Below are positions 8,963 to 18,075 of a stretch of DNA of 40,216 bases, one piece after another (positions within the stretch are counted from its first letter, which is position 1; every line of letters starts with the position of its first letter). The position numbers and the translations under genes are program-made. Under the pieces are notes generated by a model. That model did no database searches and had not been told where the DNA came from. It saw only the letters and a list, made by a program, of their open reading frames with translations. This stretch comes from an uncultured Caulobacterales bacterium (GTDB lineage Bacteria; Pseudomonadota; Alphaproteobacteria; Caulobacterales; Maricaulaceae): NCBI GenBank assembly GCA_938040095.1, contig CALHXF010000052.1, positions 1 through 40,216 on the forward strand, read 5' to 3'.

Positions 8963-10699
8963 ATGACATTTCAGACCCCAGTAAATGCGATGCAATTCCT
9001 GCTCCGTCACGGTGTGGACATGGACAAAATTATCGCTCAACCCAAATTCGCAGAAACGAATGATGAGCTGATTGGCGATATCCTCAACGGTGCGGCCGTT
9101 TTTGCACGTGATGTTGTGGCACCAACCAATTGGGACGGGGATCAAACGCCAGCGTCTCTAAGTGGTAAGGACGTGACTGCGTCTCCCGGTTTTAAAGACG
9201 CCTATCAGTCTTTCGTCGAAGCAGGTTGGCAGAGCCTCGCGATGAGCCCTGATATTGGCGGCATGGGCCTGCCGACGGTTGTCTCTGTTGCGACGAATGA
9301 AATGATTTACTCCGCGAATATGGCCTTGGGTCTCTGCCCGATGCTGACAAGTTCGGCGACCAAAGCGATAGAGGCCCATGCGTCTGAGGCGCTAAAAGAT
9401 ACATATGTCCCGAAAATGGTCACAGGTGAGTGGACAGGCGCGATGTGCCTGACTGAACCGCAAGCAGGTTCCGACCTCGGTCCTGTTCGCACGAAGGCCG
9501 AAGATAATGGTGACGGCACCTATTCAATCTCAGGTCAGAAAATCTATATCACTTGGGGTGATCACGATTGCGCCGATAATATTATTCATCTCGTCTTAGC
9601 CCGCTTGCCCGATAGTCCCGCTGGGTCACGCGGCATCAGCCTCTTTATCTGTCCCAAAAATTTCGTGAATGAAGACGGATCGCTAGGCGAACGGAATGAT
9701 TTCTATCCGATTGGACTTGAGCATAAATTGGGCATCCACGGCAGCCCGACCTGCGTCATGGAATTTAGTGGCGCTAAAGGCTGGCTCGTTGGCGAGGTCA
9801 ACCGGGGCTTGTCTTGTATGTTTACAATGATGAATGAAGCGCGTCTCTTTGTTGGCGTCCAAGGCGTTGCCATTGGCGAGCGCGCCTATCAGGCCGCACT
9901 GCAATACTCACATGATCGCGTTCAGGGTACGCCACCGAATGGCGACGCAGGGGCCGCGATTGTCCATCATCCTGATGTACGCCGCATGCTGATTGACATG
10001 AAATCCCGCCTAATGGGCGCGCGTGCAATCGCAATGGCGACTGCTGCTGCGGATGATCTGGGTGACCATACGCGCGCAGGCTTACTAACACCGATTACGA
10101 AATCTTATGGCTCGGATATGGGCGTCGATGTCGCCTCTATTGGTGTGCAGGTTCACGGCGGGATGGGGTATGTTGAAGAAACGGGTGCCGCACAGCATCT
10201 ACGCGATTCCAGAATTGCTCCGATCTATGAAGGCACAAATGGCATCCAAGCGATGGACCTCGTCGGACGTAAGTTGCGTCGTGACGGTGGGGAGGCGATG
10301 CGCGCTCTTATTTCTGATCTCAATGATATCAAGGCTTTGGCAGAGGCAAGTTCAGGTAAAGGTGAAGCCGATCTCGCCGTCTGTATCCGTGCGTTGAACA
10401 CAGGGATAGACACGCTTTCGACGGCCACAGACATTTTACTGAATGCCAAAGATGAAGATGCGCTATCCGTTGCGACGCCTTACCTGTCGCTTTGCGGAGA
10501 TATTCTCTCTGGCGCATTGCTCATCAAAGCTGTTGCGAATGGTTTGACTGCGGGTGACGCACTTGCGCTGCCGATGGCAAGTTTGGCGCGCTATCATGCA
10601 TTGTCCGTGATGCCACGCGCGGCGTCTCAACTGGATTTCATCCGCGCCGGTGCCGATCCTGTGTTTGATTTTCCTCTCGGACAGCTTGCGGACCTGTAG
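8963..10699 (+). CDS. Acyl-CoA dehydrogenase, long form with extra C-terminal domain
   Basis: This FAD enzyme oxidises an acyl-CoA to a 2-enoyl-CoA. The ATG at 8963 is preceded by AGAGG, so it is preferred to the GTG at 8927, giving 578 residues. The FAD/substrate signature MCLTEPQAGSD is at 161-171. The catalytic base is probably Glu423 in APIYEGTNGIQ. HGGMGYVEE lies just before. The additional C-terminal helical domain (about 460-578) is that of the long acyl-CoA dehydrogenases, a group that includes DmdC, the 3-methylmercaptopropionyl-CoA dehydrogenase of DMSP breakdown. Straight-chain acyl-CoA is equally possible. It is divergent from the cytochrome gene and 22 bases upstream of panB. Confidence 0.93.
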   Translation: MTFQTPVNAMQFLLRHGVDMDKIIAQPKFAETNDELIGDILNGAAVFARDVVAPTNWDGDQTPASLSGKDVTASPGFKDAYQSFVEAGWQSLAMSPDIGGMGLPTVVSVATNEMIYSANMALGLCPMLTSSATKAIEAHASEALKDTYVPKMVTGEWTGAMCLTEPQAGSDLGPVRTKAEDNGDGTYSISGQKIYITWGDHDCADNIIHLVLARLPDSPAGSRGISLFICPKNFVNEDGSLGERNDFYPIGLEHKLGIHGSPTCVMEFSGAKGWLVGEVNRGLSCMFTMMNEARLFVGVQGVAIGERAYQAALQYSHDRVQGTPPNGDAGAAIVHHPDVRRMLIDMKSRLMGARAIAMATAAADDLGDHTRAGLLTPITKSYGSDMGVDVASIGVQVHGGMGYVEETGAAQHLRDSRIAPIYEGTNGIQAMDLVGRKLRRDGGEAMRALISDLNDIKALAEASSGKGEADLAVCIRALNTGIDTLSTATDILLNAKDEDALSVATPYLSLCGDILSGALLIKAVANGLTAGDALALPMASLARYHALSVMPRAASQLDFIRAGADPVFDFPLGQLADL

Positions 10700-10721
10700 T
10701 AATTTGACCTAAAGAGCTGGA

Positions 10722-11549
10722 ATGTCAGCTCAAAACTTTATTCGCCGCATGACGGCTCCGCAAATCACAGCCCGTAAGGGAGGTGACCCAATTGTGTGTC
10801 TGACCGCATATGATGCACCAACGGCCGCGATTGTTGATGAATTTTGTGATCTCATTCTCGTTGGGGATAGCCTCGGTATGGTTGTCCATGGGCTGCCAAG
10901 TACCGTTGGCGTGACTTTGGATATGATGATCCTGCACGGGCAAGCCGTGATGCGGGCTGCGCAAAAAGCGCTCGTTGTCGTCGATCTTCCATTCGGGAGT
11001 TACGAGGACAGTGTCGAAACCGCCTTTCGCAATGCCTCTCGCGTTATGATGGAAACGGGCTGTCAGGCCGTGAAAATCGAAAGCGGGTCATATGCGGCGG
11101 AAACCGTCTCATATCTTGTAGAGCGTGGTATTCCCGTCATGAGCCATGTCGGACTTCGTCCACAGAGCATGCATGTCATGGGGGGCTTTCGGGCCAGAGG
11201 ACGAAAAAAAACTGTCGCAGACGAAATTATCGCCAATGCCATCGCCGCCGCAGAGGCGGGTAGCTTTGCTGTTGTCGTCGAAGGGGTTTCAGAGGAAATC
11301 GCGGATAAAGTAACAGCCGCTATTGATGTTCCAACCATCGGTATTGGCGCGTCGGCGCAATGTGACGGACAAATTCTCGTAACGCCCGACATGCTAGGAC
11401 AGTTTGATCGCGTTCCAAAATTCGTCAAAAAATACGGAAATCAACGGGAGGCGACACGTCAGGCTGTCGCTAACTATGCGGAAGAGGTCAAAGCACGTTC
11501 CTTTCCGGGCAGTGACAACCTTTACCACTTCAAAAAATCCGTTACCTGA
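10722..11549 (+). CDS. panB: 3-methyl-2-oxobutanoate hydroxymethyltransferase
   Basis: PanB transfers a hydroxymethyl group from methylene-tetrahydrofolate to 2-oxoisovalerate, making ketopantoate, the first step of pantothenate and coenzyme A synthesis. At 275 residues it has normal family length. Conserved segments include CLTAYDAPTA, the metal-binding LVGDSLGMVVHG (Asp49), VVVDLPFGSYE, AVKIESG, PVMSHVGLRPQS and the C-terminal IGIGAS...CDGQILVTPDMLG. It follows the acyl-CoA dehydrogenase by 22 bases on the same strand. No panC is next to it. Confidence 0.95.
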   Translation: MSAQNFIRRMTAPQITARKGGDPIVCLTAYDAPTAAIVDEFCDLILVGDSLGMVVHGLPSTVGVTLDMMILHGQAVMRAAQKALVVVDLPFGSYEDSVETAFRNASRVMMETGCQAVKIESGSYAAETVSYLVERGIPVMSHVGLRPQSMHVMGGFRARGRKKTVADEIIANAIAAAEAGSFAVVVEGVSEEIADKVTAAIDVPTIGIGASAQCDGQILVTPDMLGQFDRVPKFVKKYGNQREATRQAVANYAEEVKARSFPGSDNLYHFKKSVT

Positions 11550-11617
11550 TCAATCCGTAATGCCGATAGCTGTTGTATCGACTCTGGTGCGGCGTTAAGT
11601 TCCAACTAACATTTTTA

Positions 11618-11630
11618 GGCGTGTTACGCC
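11618..11630 (+). other. Small hairpin ahead of the TPR/bamB/der operon
   Basis: GGCGT-gtt-ACGCC forms a perfect 5-bp stem in the 105-base gap between panB and the next gene. No T run follows, so it is more likely part of a leader or operator than a terminator. The role is not known. Confidence 0.25.
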
Positions 11631-11654
11631 GTCCCATGATTCAAGGACCAAGCT

Positions 11655-12407
11655 GTGGTCGACTTCATTAATGAGGTGGAAGAGGAACTCCGCAAGGACG
11701 ACTATAACCGCCTACTCAAAAAATATGGCCCTGCCATTGGTATTGTGCTCTTCCTGATTATCGCAGGAACGGGATTTATAGAATATCGTAAATACGCCAA
11801 TGACAAAAAAGCGCAGGCCGTTTCGGCTATTTATACGTCAGCGGATAAGAAACTCGATGCTGGCGAAACAGACGCGGCGGTTCAGGCCTTTGTTGAACTC
11901 GGCGAAACAGGTCCTGACGGATATGCGGGCCTCTCACTCATGCGCGCGGCAGCCATCCAGCAGGAGCAGGGTGACACAATGGGCGCTGTGAGATTTTTCG
12001 ATCAAGCCGCTGAGCGGTTCACAACACCCCGTCATAAGCAACTTGCGCAACTCAAAGCCGCATATCTCTTGGCGGATGTCGGGGCCTATTCTGACGTCAT
12101 CGGACGTCTTGATGCACTCGCCGTAAAAGATGCGCCTTACGAGCATTTGTCACGTGAGCTGCTTGGGTTTGCCCATTCAGAGGCTGGTAATGCGGCTGCG
12201 GCACGTGAGCAGTTCTCTTTTCTAACGTCGATCCCAGGTGTGCCTGTCACAGTGAAACAACGTGCAGAGCAATCTATGGCGCTGATAAATGCGAAGTCTG
12301 GCCTGCTTGCGCCAGAGCCGATTGAAGCTATGCCGACTGAAACTCAGCCTGTTGACGTTCAACCGACCGATGACACACCGGAAACGGATACACCCGATGA
12401 AGACTAA
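11655..12407 (+). CDS. YfgM-like TPR protein, membrane anchored
   Basis: This 250-residue protein has a cytosolic head of about 24 residues, one membrane helix (about 25-44, IGIVLFLIIAGTGFI) and a periplasmic helical part with TPR-like repeats (QAFVELGETG, AVRFFDQAAERF, LLADVGAYSDVIGRL). It ends in a Pro/Thr/Asp-rich tail from about residue 219. It matches the YfgM/TPR_21 family, which in E. coli associates with the SecYEG translocon and periplasmic chaperones. The GTG start is supported by AAGGA 8 bases upstream. Its order before bamB and der matches the E. coli yfgM-bamB-der order. Its stop overlaps the bamB start by 11 bases, which suggests coupled translation. Confidence 0.85.
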   Translation: MVDFINEVEEELRKDDYNRLLKKYGPAIGIVLFLIIAGTGFIEYRKYANDKKAQAVSAIYTSADKKLDAGETDAAVQAFVELGETGPDGYAGLSLMRAAAIQQEQGDTMGAVRFFDQAAERFTTPRHKQLAQLKAAYLLADVGAYSDVIGRLDALAVKDAPYEHLSRELLGFAHSEAGNAAAAREQFSFLTSIPGVPVTVKQRAEQSMALINAKSGLLAPEPIEAMPTETQPVDVQPTDDTPETDTPDED

Positions 12408-13833
12408 TTCTATATTATTGACGGTTGCGTCTGCTGCATTGCTCGCAGGGTGTTCAACACTGGATGCGATCAATCCTTTTGATAAGTCAGACGCCGATAT
12501 TCGCGCCGAGCAAGGTGAAGTCGCGGGTGAAGATCAGCGTATTTCAATCCTTGAGCTGTCGGAAACTCTGACAGTTGTCGCACCGATTACACCTGATCAA
12601 ATGATCCTTCCCGAGCCCTATGTGAATGCCGATTGGCCGCAAGCTGGCGGGAATGTTCAGCATGTTGTTCAGCATACCGCAGCATCGGGTCCATTGGATA
12701 GAGCTTGGTCTGTCGACATTGGCGAAGGCTCTGGCAGAAAAGGCCGCATCATGGCGCCGCCTGTCATTGCGAATGGGACAATCTTTACGGTTGATGCCGC
12801 TTATAATGTGCGGGCCTTCGATGAAGCGACGGGGGATAGTAAGTGGGAATTTAAAGTTGAAGCCGTCCAACGCGAATCGACTCGCGAAGGTAAAACGAGT
12901 TTCATCGACCGCATTCGCGATCCTCTGACATTTGCCGATGGTGATGGCAGCGATAAAGAAGGTGTTGGCGGCGGTGTCGCCTTTGCCGATGGCACAATTT
13001 ATGTCGCCTCGGGCCTCGGCAAAATGGTTGCTTTGAATGCCGATACGGGCGCTTTGCTTTGGGCGCGTCAAACGCGTGTCCCGCTTAATTCTGCGCCAAC
13101 CGTTCATAATGGTCGCGTTTTTGTGATCTCTGATGACAATGAGCTTTTTGCCCTAAATTCGACGTCTGGTGAAGTGCTTTGGTCCTATCAAGGGATTATT
13201 GAAACTGCCTCTATGTTGACATCTCCTGCGCCAGCCGTGGTGGATGATGTCATCTTGGCTCCATTCTCGTCAGGTGAGCTTGTGGCTCTAAGGGTCCAAA
13301 ATGGTGGCGTTTTATGGCAAGACTCGCTGTCTTCAACGGCGCGTTTGACACCCTTGGCCTCACTGAATGATATTGCTGGCGGCCCTGCCGTTGCAGATGG
13401 CTATGTTGTGACCTCCGCCCAAAGCGGTGTTATGACCGCCTTTGATTTGCGCACTGGTCAACGTGTTTGGTCGATCCCAGCTGGGACATTGAGCATTCCA
13501 TTGATTGCTGGTGACGTGGTCTTCACCGTCACGACAACGGGACAAGTTGCAGCGATCTCTAAACTCGACGGCACGGTTTTATGGCTCAAGCAGCTTGAGA
13601 ATTTCAAGAATGCGAAGAAACGCAAAGAACGCACAGTTTGGACAGGGCCGATCCTCGCAGGGAACCGTCTCGTCGTAGCTGGCTCCCGCGGTGACGTCGT
13701 TATGCTTGACCCGCGCTCTGGCGAGATCGTCAAAGAAATGAACGTTAAGTCACCTGTTTTTGTACCGCCTGTTATTTCCAACGAGACGGTCTACCTCCTT
13801 ACGGACGACGCTAAACTCGTCGCACTGAAATAA
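12397..13833 (+). CDS. bamB: Outer membrane assembly factor BamB (beta-propeller lipoprotein)
   Basis: BamB is the beta-propeller lipoprotein partner of BamA, which inserts beta-barrel proteins into the outer membrane. The ATG at 12397 gives 478 residues with a lipoprotein signal MKTNSILLTVASAALLAGC (Cys19). The open frame runs 108 bases further upstream inside the previous gene, but that extension has no signal peptide and is rejected. Repeats of the PQQ-propeller type are clear, such as ADTGALLWARQ, STSGEVLWSYQG, QNGGVLWQD and LDGTVLWLKQ. The first strands (WPQAGGNVQH) are as in other alphaproteobacterial BamB proteins. The der start is only 3 bases past its stop. Confidence 0.92.
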   Translation: MKTNSILLTVASAALLAGCSTLDAINPFDKSDADIRAEQGEVAGEDQRISILELSETLTVVAPITPDQMILPEPYVNADWPQAGGNVQHVVQHTAASGPLDRAWSVDIGEGSGRKGRIMAPPVIANGTIFTVDAAYNVRAFDEATGDSKWEFKVEAVQRESTREGKTSFIDRIRDPLTFADGDGSDKEGVGGGVAFADGTIYVASGLGKMVALNADTGALLWARQTRVPLNSAPTVHNGRVFVISDDNELFALNSTSGEVLWSYQGIIETASMLTSPAPAVVDDVILAPFSSGELVALRVQNGGVLWQDSLSSTARLTPLASLNDIAGGPAVADGYVVTSAQSGVMTAFDLRTGQRVWSIPAGTLSIPLIAGDVVFTVTTTGQVAAISKLDGTVLWLKQLENFKNAKKRKERTVWTGPILAGNRLVVAGSRGDVVMLDPRSGEIVKEMNVKSPVFVPPVISNETVYLLTDDAKLVALK

Positions 13834-13836
13834 CCT

Positions 13837-15345
13837 ATGGCTCGTAAAAACCGTCATTTAGACGACGACGAACAAGAAGAAGATAACACGCGTCCCGCTA
13901 GGATTGCTGTTATTGGACGCCCAAATGTCGGCAAATCGACATTGTTCAATCGTATGGCGGGCAAGAAACTCGCCATCGTCAATGATCAACCTGGCGTAAC
14001 ACGCGACGTGCGTGAAACGAAATCCCGTATCCGGGGTCATGATATGACCCTCATGGACACGGCTGGGTTCGAAAACGCGACAGGTGACAAGCTGGAAGCG
14101 CGTATGCGTTTGCAGACGGAACAAGCCGTCATGGATGCGGATGTGTTGTTGTTCGTCTATGACGCCCGCGAAGGCGTGACACCTCTTGATCGTATATTTG
14201 CCAATTTTGTTCGTAAGACAGGCAAGCCCACCGTTCTCGTCGCGAATAAATGCGAGAGTAGTGCAGGGGACGCAGGCATCAATGAAGGCTATTCGCTCGG
14301 CATGGGAGACCCCGTTGAGGTCGCCGCAGAGCATAATATCGGCATGCCTGATTTGGATGACGCCGTTGAGCTCGCGCTCCGTCAGGTCAAATTAGAAATC
14401 GACCCAGACCCGATTGATACAACCGAAGCCCCTGTGCGTATCGCAATCGTGGGGCGTCCAAATGCGGGTAAATCGACCCTGATCAACACCTTGATCGGTC
14501 AAGATCGCTTGCTGACAGGCCCAGAAGCAGGCGTGACGCGCGATAGCATCACGGTCGATTTCGTGTGGCAAGACCGCCGCGTGCAATTTCATGATACCGC
14601 CGGGATGCGTAAAAAAGCTAAGGTTAATGAGACCCTTGAGGTCATGTCTGTGCAGGATACGATCCGCGCGATCAACTTCGCGCAAGTCGTTGTCCTTCTC
14701 ATGGATGCCACATCGCCCTTTGATAAGCAGGATTTACAAATCGCTTCTCTCTGTGAACGCGAAGGTCGCGCGATGGTTATTGGTATAACGAAATGGGATT
14801 TAGTTGAGAATAAATCTGAGATGACCAAGGCGTTGCGCGAAACAGCTGCGCGCTTGCTTCCTCAGGTTCGTGGTATTCCTGTTGTTATGTTCTCTGGTCT
14901 TACGGGTAAATCTGTTGATCGTCTTTTGCCTGCAATTGAACGAGTTCAGGTCGATTGGTCCGCCAAGGTCAAGACATCCGAGTTGAATGATTGGCTCATC
15001 GAAAAAGTCGCACGCCATCCACCGCCAGTCGTCAATGGCCGTCACATTAAGCCAAAATATATCAGTCAAACGAAGACCCGCCCGCCGACATTTGTCCTCA
15101 AATGTTCGCGTGCGACGAAGTTGCCAGAGAGCTATAAACGATATCTTGTCAATGGCTTGCGTGAAGATTTTGATCTATGGGGTATCCCCATCCGTATTAA
15201 TGTCAAAGCGGATAGCAACCCGTATGATTTGACCAAGCGGAAGCAAGGTTTCGAGCCTTTGAACAAAGTTGTCAAAGGTCGAGATACGGCTGGGCGTGTG
15301 AAAAAACACAAGCCTGGGAAAAACGCCAAACCGCCTGAAGGATAG
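13837..15345 (+). CDS. der: Ribosome biogenesis GTPase Der
   Basis: Der (EngA) is a GTPase with two tandem GTP-binding domains and a KH-like C-terminal domain, needed for late assembly of the 50S subunit. The first P-loop GRPNVGKST is at about 27-35 and the second GRPNAGKST at about 207-215. Each is followed by a G3 motif (DTAG) and a G4 motif (NKCE and TKWD). The C-terminal domain contains PPVVNGRHIKPKYISQ and IPIRINVK. At 502 residues it is slightly long, owing to an acidic 20-residue N-terminal extension. It lies 3 bases after bamB and 2 bases before the alcohol dehydrogenase, so the four genes are probably co-transcribed. Confidence 0.97.
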   Translation: MARKNRHLDDDEQEEDNTRPARIAVIGRPNVGKSTLFNRMAGKKLAIVNDQPGVTRDVRETKSRIRGHDMTLMDTAGFENATGDKLEARMRLQTEQAVMDADVLLFVYDAREGVTPLDRIFANFVRKTGKPTVLVANKCESSAGDAGINEGYSLGMGDPVEVAAEHNIGMPDLDDAVELALRQVKLEIDPDPIDTTEAPVRIAIVGRPNAGKSTLINTLIGQDRLLTGPEAGVTRDSITVDFVWQDRRVQFHDTAGMRKKAKVNETLEVMSVQDTIRAINFAQVVVLLMDATSPFDKQDLQIASLCEREGRAMVIGITKWDLVENKSEMTKALRETAARLLPQVRGIPVVMFSGLTGKSVDRLLPAIERVQVDWSAKVKTSELNDWLIEKVARHPPPVVNGRHIKPKYISQTKTRPPTFVLKCSRATKLPESYKRYLVNGLREDFDLWGIPIRINVKADSNPYDLTKRKQGFEPLNKVVKGRDTAGRVKKHKPGKNAKPPEG

Positions 15346-15347
15346 TC

Positions 15348-16355
15348 ATGTCAGATATTAATGCGTTTGCCGCGATGGAAGCTGGCGGGACCTTAGAACC
15401 ATATTCTTACGATCCCGGCCCATTGGCGCCGCATGATGTTGAGATTGACGTTGTCGCGTGCGGCGTCTGTCATTCTGATCTCTCCATGATCAACAATAGC
15501 TGGCGGGCTAGCCGCTATCCACTTGTGCCAGGTCACGAAGCTGTTGGCCGTATTCGCGCCAAAGGCGACGCGGTGACGACACTCGAAATCGGTCAAATGG
15601 TCGGCGTCGGGTGGAATGCGCATTCCTGCCAAGCCTGTCAACCTTGCTTGTCGGGCACTCAACAACGCTGCCAAACGGGCGTCACAACGATTCGCTCGAA
15701 TGGTGGGTTCGCAGATCGTTTACGTGTCCAAGATATTTGGGCCGTCGCGATCCCAGACGGTGTTGACGCTGTTTCGGCAGGCCCTTTGTTCTGCGGCGGT
15801 ATCACTGTTTTCGCACCATTCGTGAATTTTGGTTTGAAACCAACGGACCGAGTCGGTGTGATCGGCATTGGCGGGTTGGGTCACTTGGCGCTACAATTTG
15901 CAAACGCTTGGGGCTGCGAAGTCACAGCCTTCACCAGTTCCCAAGATAAGATGGACGAGCTTTCGTCCCTTGGCGCACATCGTGTCGTCAATAGTCGGGA
16001 CGAGGACGCCCTGAAAGCGGAACGCGGCCGATTTGATTTCATCATTTCCACGGTAAATGTCAGCCTCAATTGGGCTGGGTATTTAGCGGCGCTTCGCCCG
16101 AACGGTCAGCTGATTACGGTTGGTATTATCGGGGAACCAATGGGCATTCCTGCGGGACAACTCGTCGGTGGCGGTAAATCTGTCGCAGGATCCGATACAG
16201 GCGCACCGCACGAAGTCGCAACAATGCTAGAATTCTGCGCGCGTCATGACATCAAACCCATGATCGAAACCTTCCCCATGACAGAGGTGAACGCCGCGAT
16301 TGATCACTTGAAATCAGGCAAAGCCCGCTATCGCATCGTATTGACCAACGAATAG
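15348..16355 (+). CDS. Zinc-dependent alcohol dehydrogenase (YahK/CAD-like)
   Basis: This medium-chain dehydrogenase of 335 residues probably reduces aldehydes with NADPH. Catalytic zinc residues are Cys38 and His63-Glu64 (PGHEAVG), with Cys149 in PLFCGG. The structural zinc cysteines are Cys94, Cys97, Cys100 and Cys108. The coenzyme loop GIGGLG is at 173-178. The arrangement CGVCHSDLSM fits the YahK/cinnamyl-alcohol group. The ribosome binding site AAGGA overlaps the der stop, so translation is likely coupled. A link with ribosome or outer membrane assembly is not expected; it probably just shares the transcript. Confidence 0.92.
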   Translation: MSDINAFAAMEAGGTLEPYSYDPGPLAPHDVEIDVVACGVCHSDLSMINNSWRASRYPLVPGHEAVGRIRAKGDAVTTLEIGQMVGVGWNAHSCQACQPCLSGTQQRCQTGVTTIRSNGGFADRLRVQDIWAVAIPDGVDAVSAGPLFCGGITVFAPFVNFGLKPTDRVGVIGIGGLGHLALQFANAWGCEVTAFTSSQDKMDELSSLGAHRVVNSRDEDALKAERGRFDFIISTVNVSLNWAGYLAALRPNGQLITVGIIGEPMGIPAGQLVGGGKSVAGSDTGAPHEVATMLEFCARHDIKPMIETFPMTEVNAAIDHLKSGKARYRIVLTNE

Positions 16356-16390
16356 AGCTGCAAAGTCATGCGAGATGGGTGTATTTAAGA

Positions 16391-17380
16391 CTACTGAAGA
16401 GGGTGGTCATTCAAGGCGACCCTGTATCCACTGATGGCCTCTGCTTTTACATCCCGAGGACCACTTAAATAGAGTCGTTTCTTTGGGAAATTGATCGCGA
16501 AATCCCGACCCCGCATGAGGTCCATCCCTACGATCATGAGCGGCCGTCGGTTCTTGTTGATAGCGTCCAGACTGCTCATATCTTTGACAACAATTTCGGC
16601 CTTCTTCCATTTCGTTGACCCCATCCGCAACTTGGGAATTCGAACATATTTATTGATATATTGGGACGTTAGGACATCTTGATGAACCCACTTTCTGCTG
16701 CCATTTGAAATCTGACCATCCCTAAAAAAGCGGTTGGCGGTACGTTGATTCATCATTGTGAACTGTGATCCCGTATCAAAGATGGCTGGGATTCGGGACC
16801 GGTTGTCTATTTTCATATGCACAAAGAATAGCCCCTTGGAGTGCTTGCGGTCATAGGGGTTAGCTTTGAGTTTTACAGAGCGCCAACTCGGGGTCAGCCT
16901 GTCTTCAAAAACCTCAGGTGTCGCAAAGGTAATCTGCTTTTCATCACTATCAATAATGATGCCATGGGGGCCCAAAATGTCGGTTCCGATGATACCTGCA
17001 ACATTATTCTTTCCCGCCCAAGGCGGTGCCTCAACTGGAAATGCGGTGCCAAGATGAAAGTCACCAACTCGGAACTGCGTTGCGTCCAGCAACGGACGCC
17101 GTTCGCTCGCGTTTAACCCGTGAACTTGGCTCGTCGTTGTGCCGCTCTGCAAGATGCCCTGTTGTGTCGAAAACCCACTATATAGAACAGTGGTCGTCGA
17201 ACCCGTATCGATAATGAACGCGTAGGGACCTTCATTATTCACGTAAACTGAGACCGTAATCAGGTCGTGAACATATGTGATGGGGACCGTAACGGCGACA
17301 GCTTGATAGTCTTGCGCATAGGCTTTGGACGGCAGGACGTACAAGGCCATCAACGCTAAGAGATATACAACGATCCGCAT
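16391..17380 (-). CDS. Periplasmic aspartic protease-like protein with two DTGS motifs
   Basis: This 329-residue protein has a signal peptide (MRIVVYLLALMALYVLPSKAYA, cleavage near residue 22) and two retropepsin-like halves, each with an active-site motif: IIDTGS (Asp58) and IFDTGS (Asp202). Each half ends with a GTDIL/GMDLM type segment (about 132 and 290). Single-chain proteins with two such motifs can form an intramolecular dimer like pepsin. The ATG at 17380 is chosen over a TTG at 17416 because it gives a clean signal peptide. The substrate is unknown. It is convergent with the alcohol dehydrogenase gene and monocistronic as far as can be seen. Confidence 0.85.
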   Translation of the reverse strand: MRIVVYLLALMALYVLPSKAYAQDYQAVAVTVPITYVHDLITVSVYVNNEGPYAFIIDTGSTTTVLYSGFSTQQGILQSGTTTSQVHGLNASERRPLLDATQFRVGDFHLGTAFPVEAPPWAGKNNVAGIIGTDILGPHGIIIDSDEKQITFATPEVFEDRLTPSWRSVKLKANPYDRKHSKGLFFVHMKIDNRSRIPAIFDTGSQFTMMNQRTANRFFRDGQISNGSRKWVHQDVLTSQYINKYVRIPKLRMGSTKWKKAEIVVKDMSSLDAINKNRRPLMIVGMDLMRGRDFAINFPKKRLYLSGPRDVKAEAISGYRVALNDHPLQ

Positions 17381-18020
17381 GGATGCGACCCTAGGCTCAG
17401 ATAGAGTTGTTCGCAAGTTACGGGTGCTTTAGAGGGATTTGTTGGAAACGGCGGCACGCTAAAACGGTCAAATCATAGCCCGTTAATAGGTGTAATAGGC
17501 CTGTACCAAACTCAATCCGCGGATATGAATGGTTTTCCTAATATATAATTCAATGAATTCAACACCTTGGTTTTTCTTTCAAGAGATGCGTCCTCGGTGT
17601 CGAAACCTGTGTCATGTTTAGGTGTCTTCTTTCAACGGGCGGTCATGTGCACATTGATCTGACTGGAAAGAAGCGACGCTTGTCATTGGATGAGGCTGGG
17701 TAATGTCAGCGGATTTGGGTGGCCTATTGTGAGCTGTTAACCCCACGACTGGGTTCATCGGCCGATAGTGGAGAAAGGCGTCGTCGCGTGGGTCCCTTTG
17801 GGGCCAAAAACCTATTAGCTCCTTTTCCGGTTCCGCCGGGCCCTGAAATACCCACGCGAACGTCCCATTTTTCCGACATCGAACCTAAGACATACAGGAA
17901 ACGAAAGCTTCCGAGGACACCAAAGGCAAATGCCTTACACTCAATTCAAGATGACAGTCGTGTTTTCTGTGAGAGAGTTCTGCTGTCTACTTCACCCGCG
18001 GGAGGAGTGCGTTGTCGTGA

Positions 18021-18040
18021 ATGTAAAATATACTTTACAT
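18021..18040 (+). promoter_or_regulatory. Palindromic operator 1, overlapping the -35
   Basis: The 7-base arms ATGTAAA and TTTACAT are perfect inverted copies around the 6-base spacer ATATAC. The right arm contains the -35 hexamer TTTACA. Together with the second palindrome 35 bases downstream it is the likely binding site of the XRE regulator encoded by the operon (inferred). Confidence 0.7.
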
Positions 18041-18062
18041 CAAAGTCGCTCGCTTATATAGT
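18034..18062 (+). promoter_or_regulatory. Sigma-70-type promoter of the membrane-protein/XRE operon
   Basis: The -35 TTTACA (18034-18039) and -10 TATAGT (18057-18062) are separated by exactly 17 bases and each matches the consensus at five of six positions. Transcription should start near 18069, giving a leader of about 70 bases before the ATG at 18138. Both hexamers lie inside palindromes, so a bound repressor would block RNA polymerase. Confidence 0.7.
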
Positions 18063-18075
18063 AAAACATACTATA
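18057..18075 (+). promoter_or_regulatory. Palindromic operator 2, overlapping the -10
   Basis: The perfect 7-base arms TATAGTA and TACTATA flank the spacer AAACA as read on the plus strand (5 bases, AAACA preceded by the arm). The left arm contains the -10 hexamer. The centre is about 35 bases from that of operator 1, a little over three helical turns, which would put two bound dimers on similar faces of the DNA. Confidence 0.68.

Noticed and set aside
12289-12396. Upstream extension of bamB
   Set aside because: It overlaps the TPR gene, and only the ATG at 12397 gives a lipoprotein signal.
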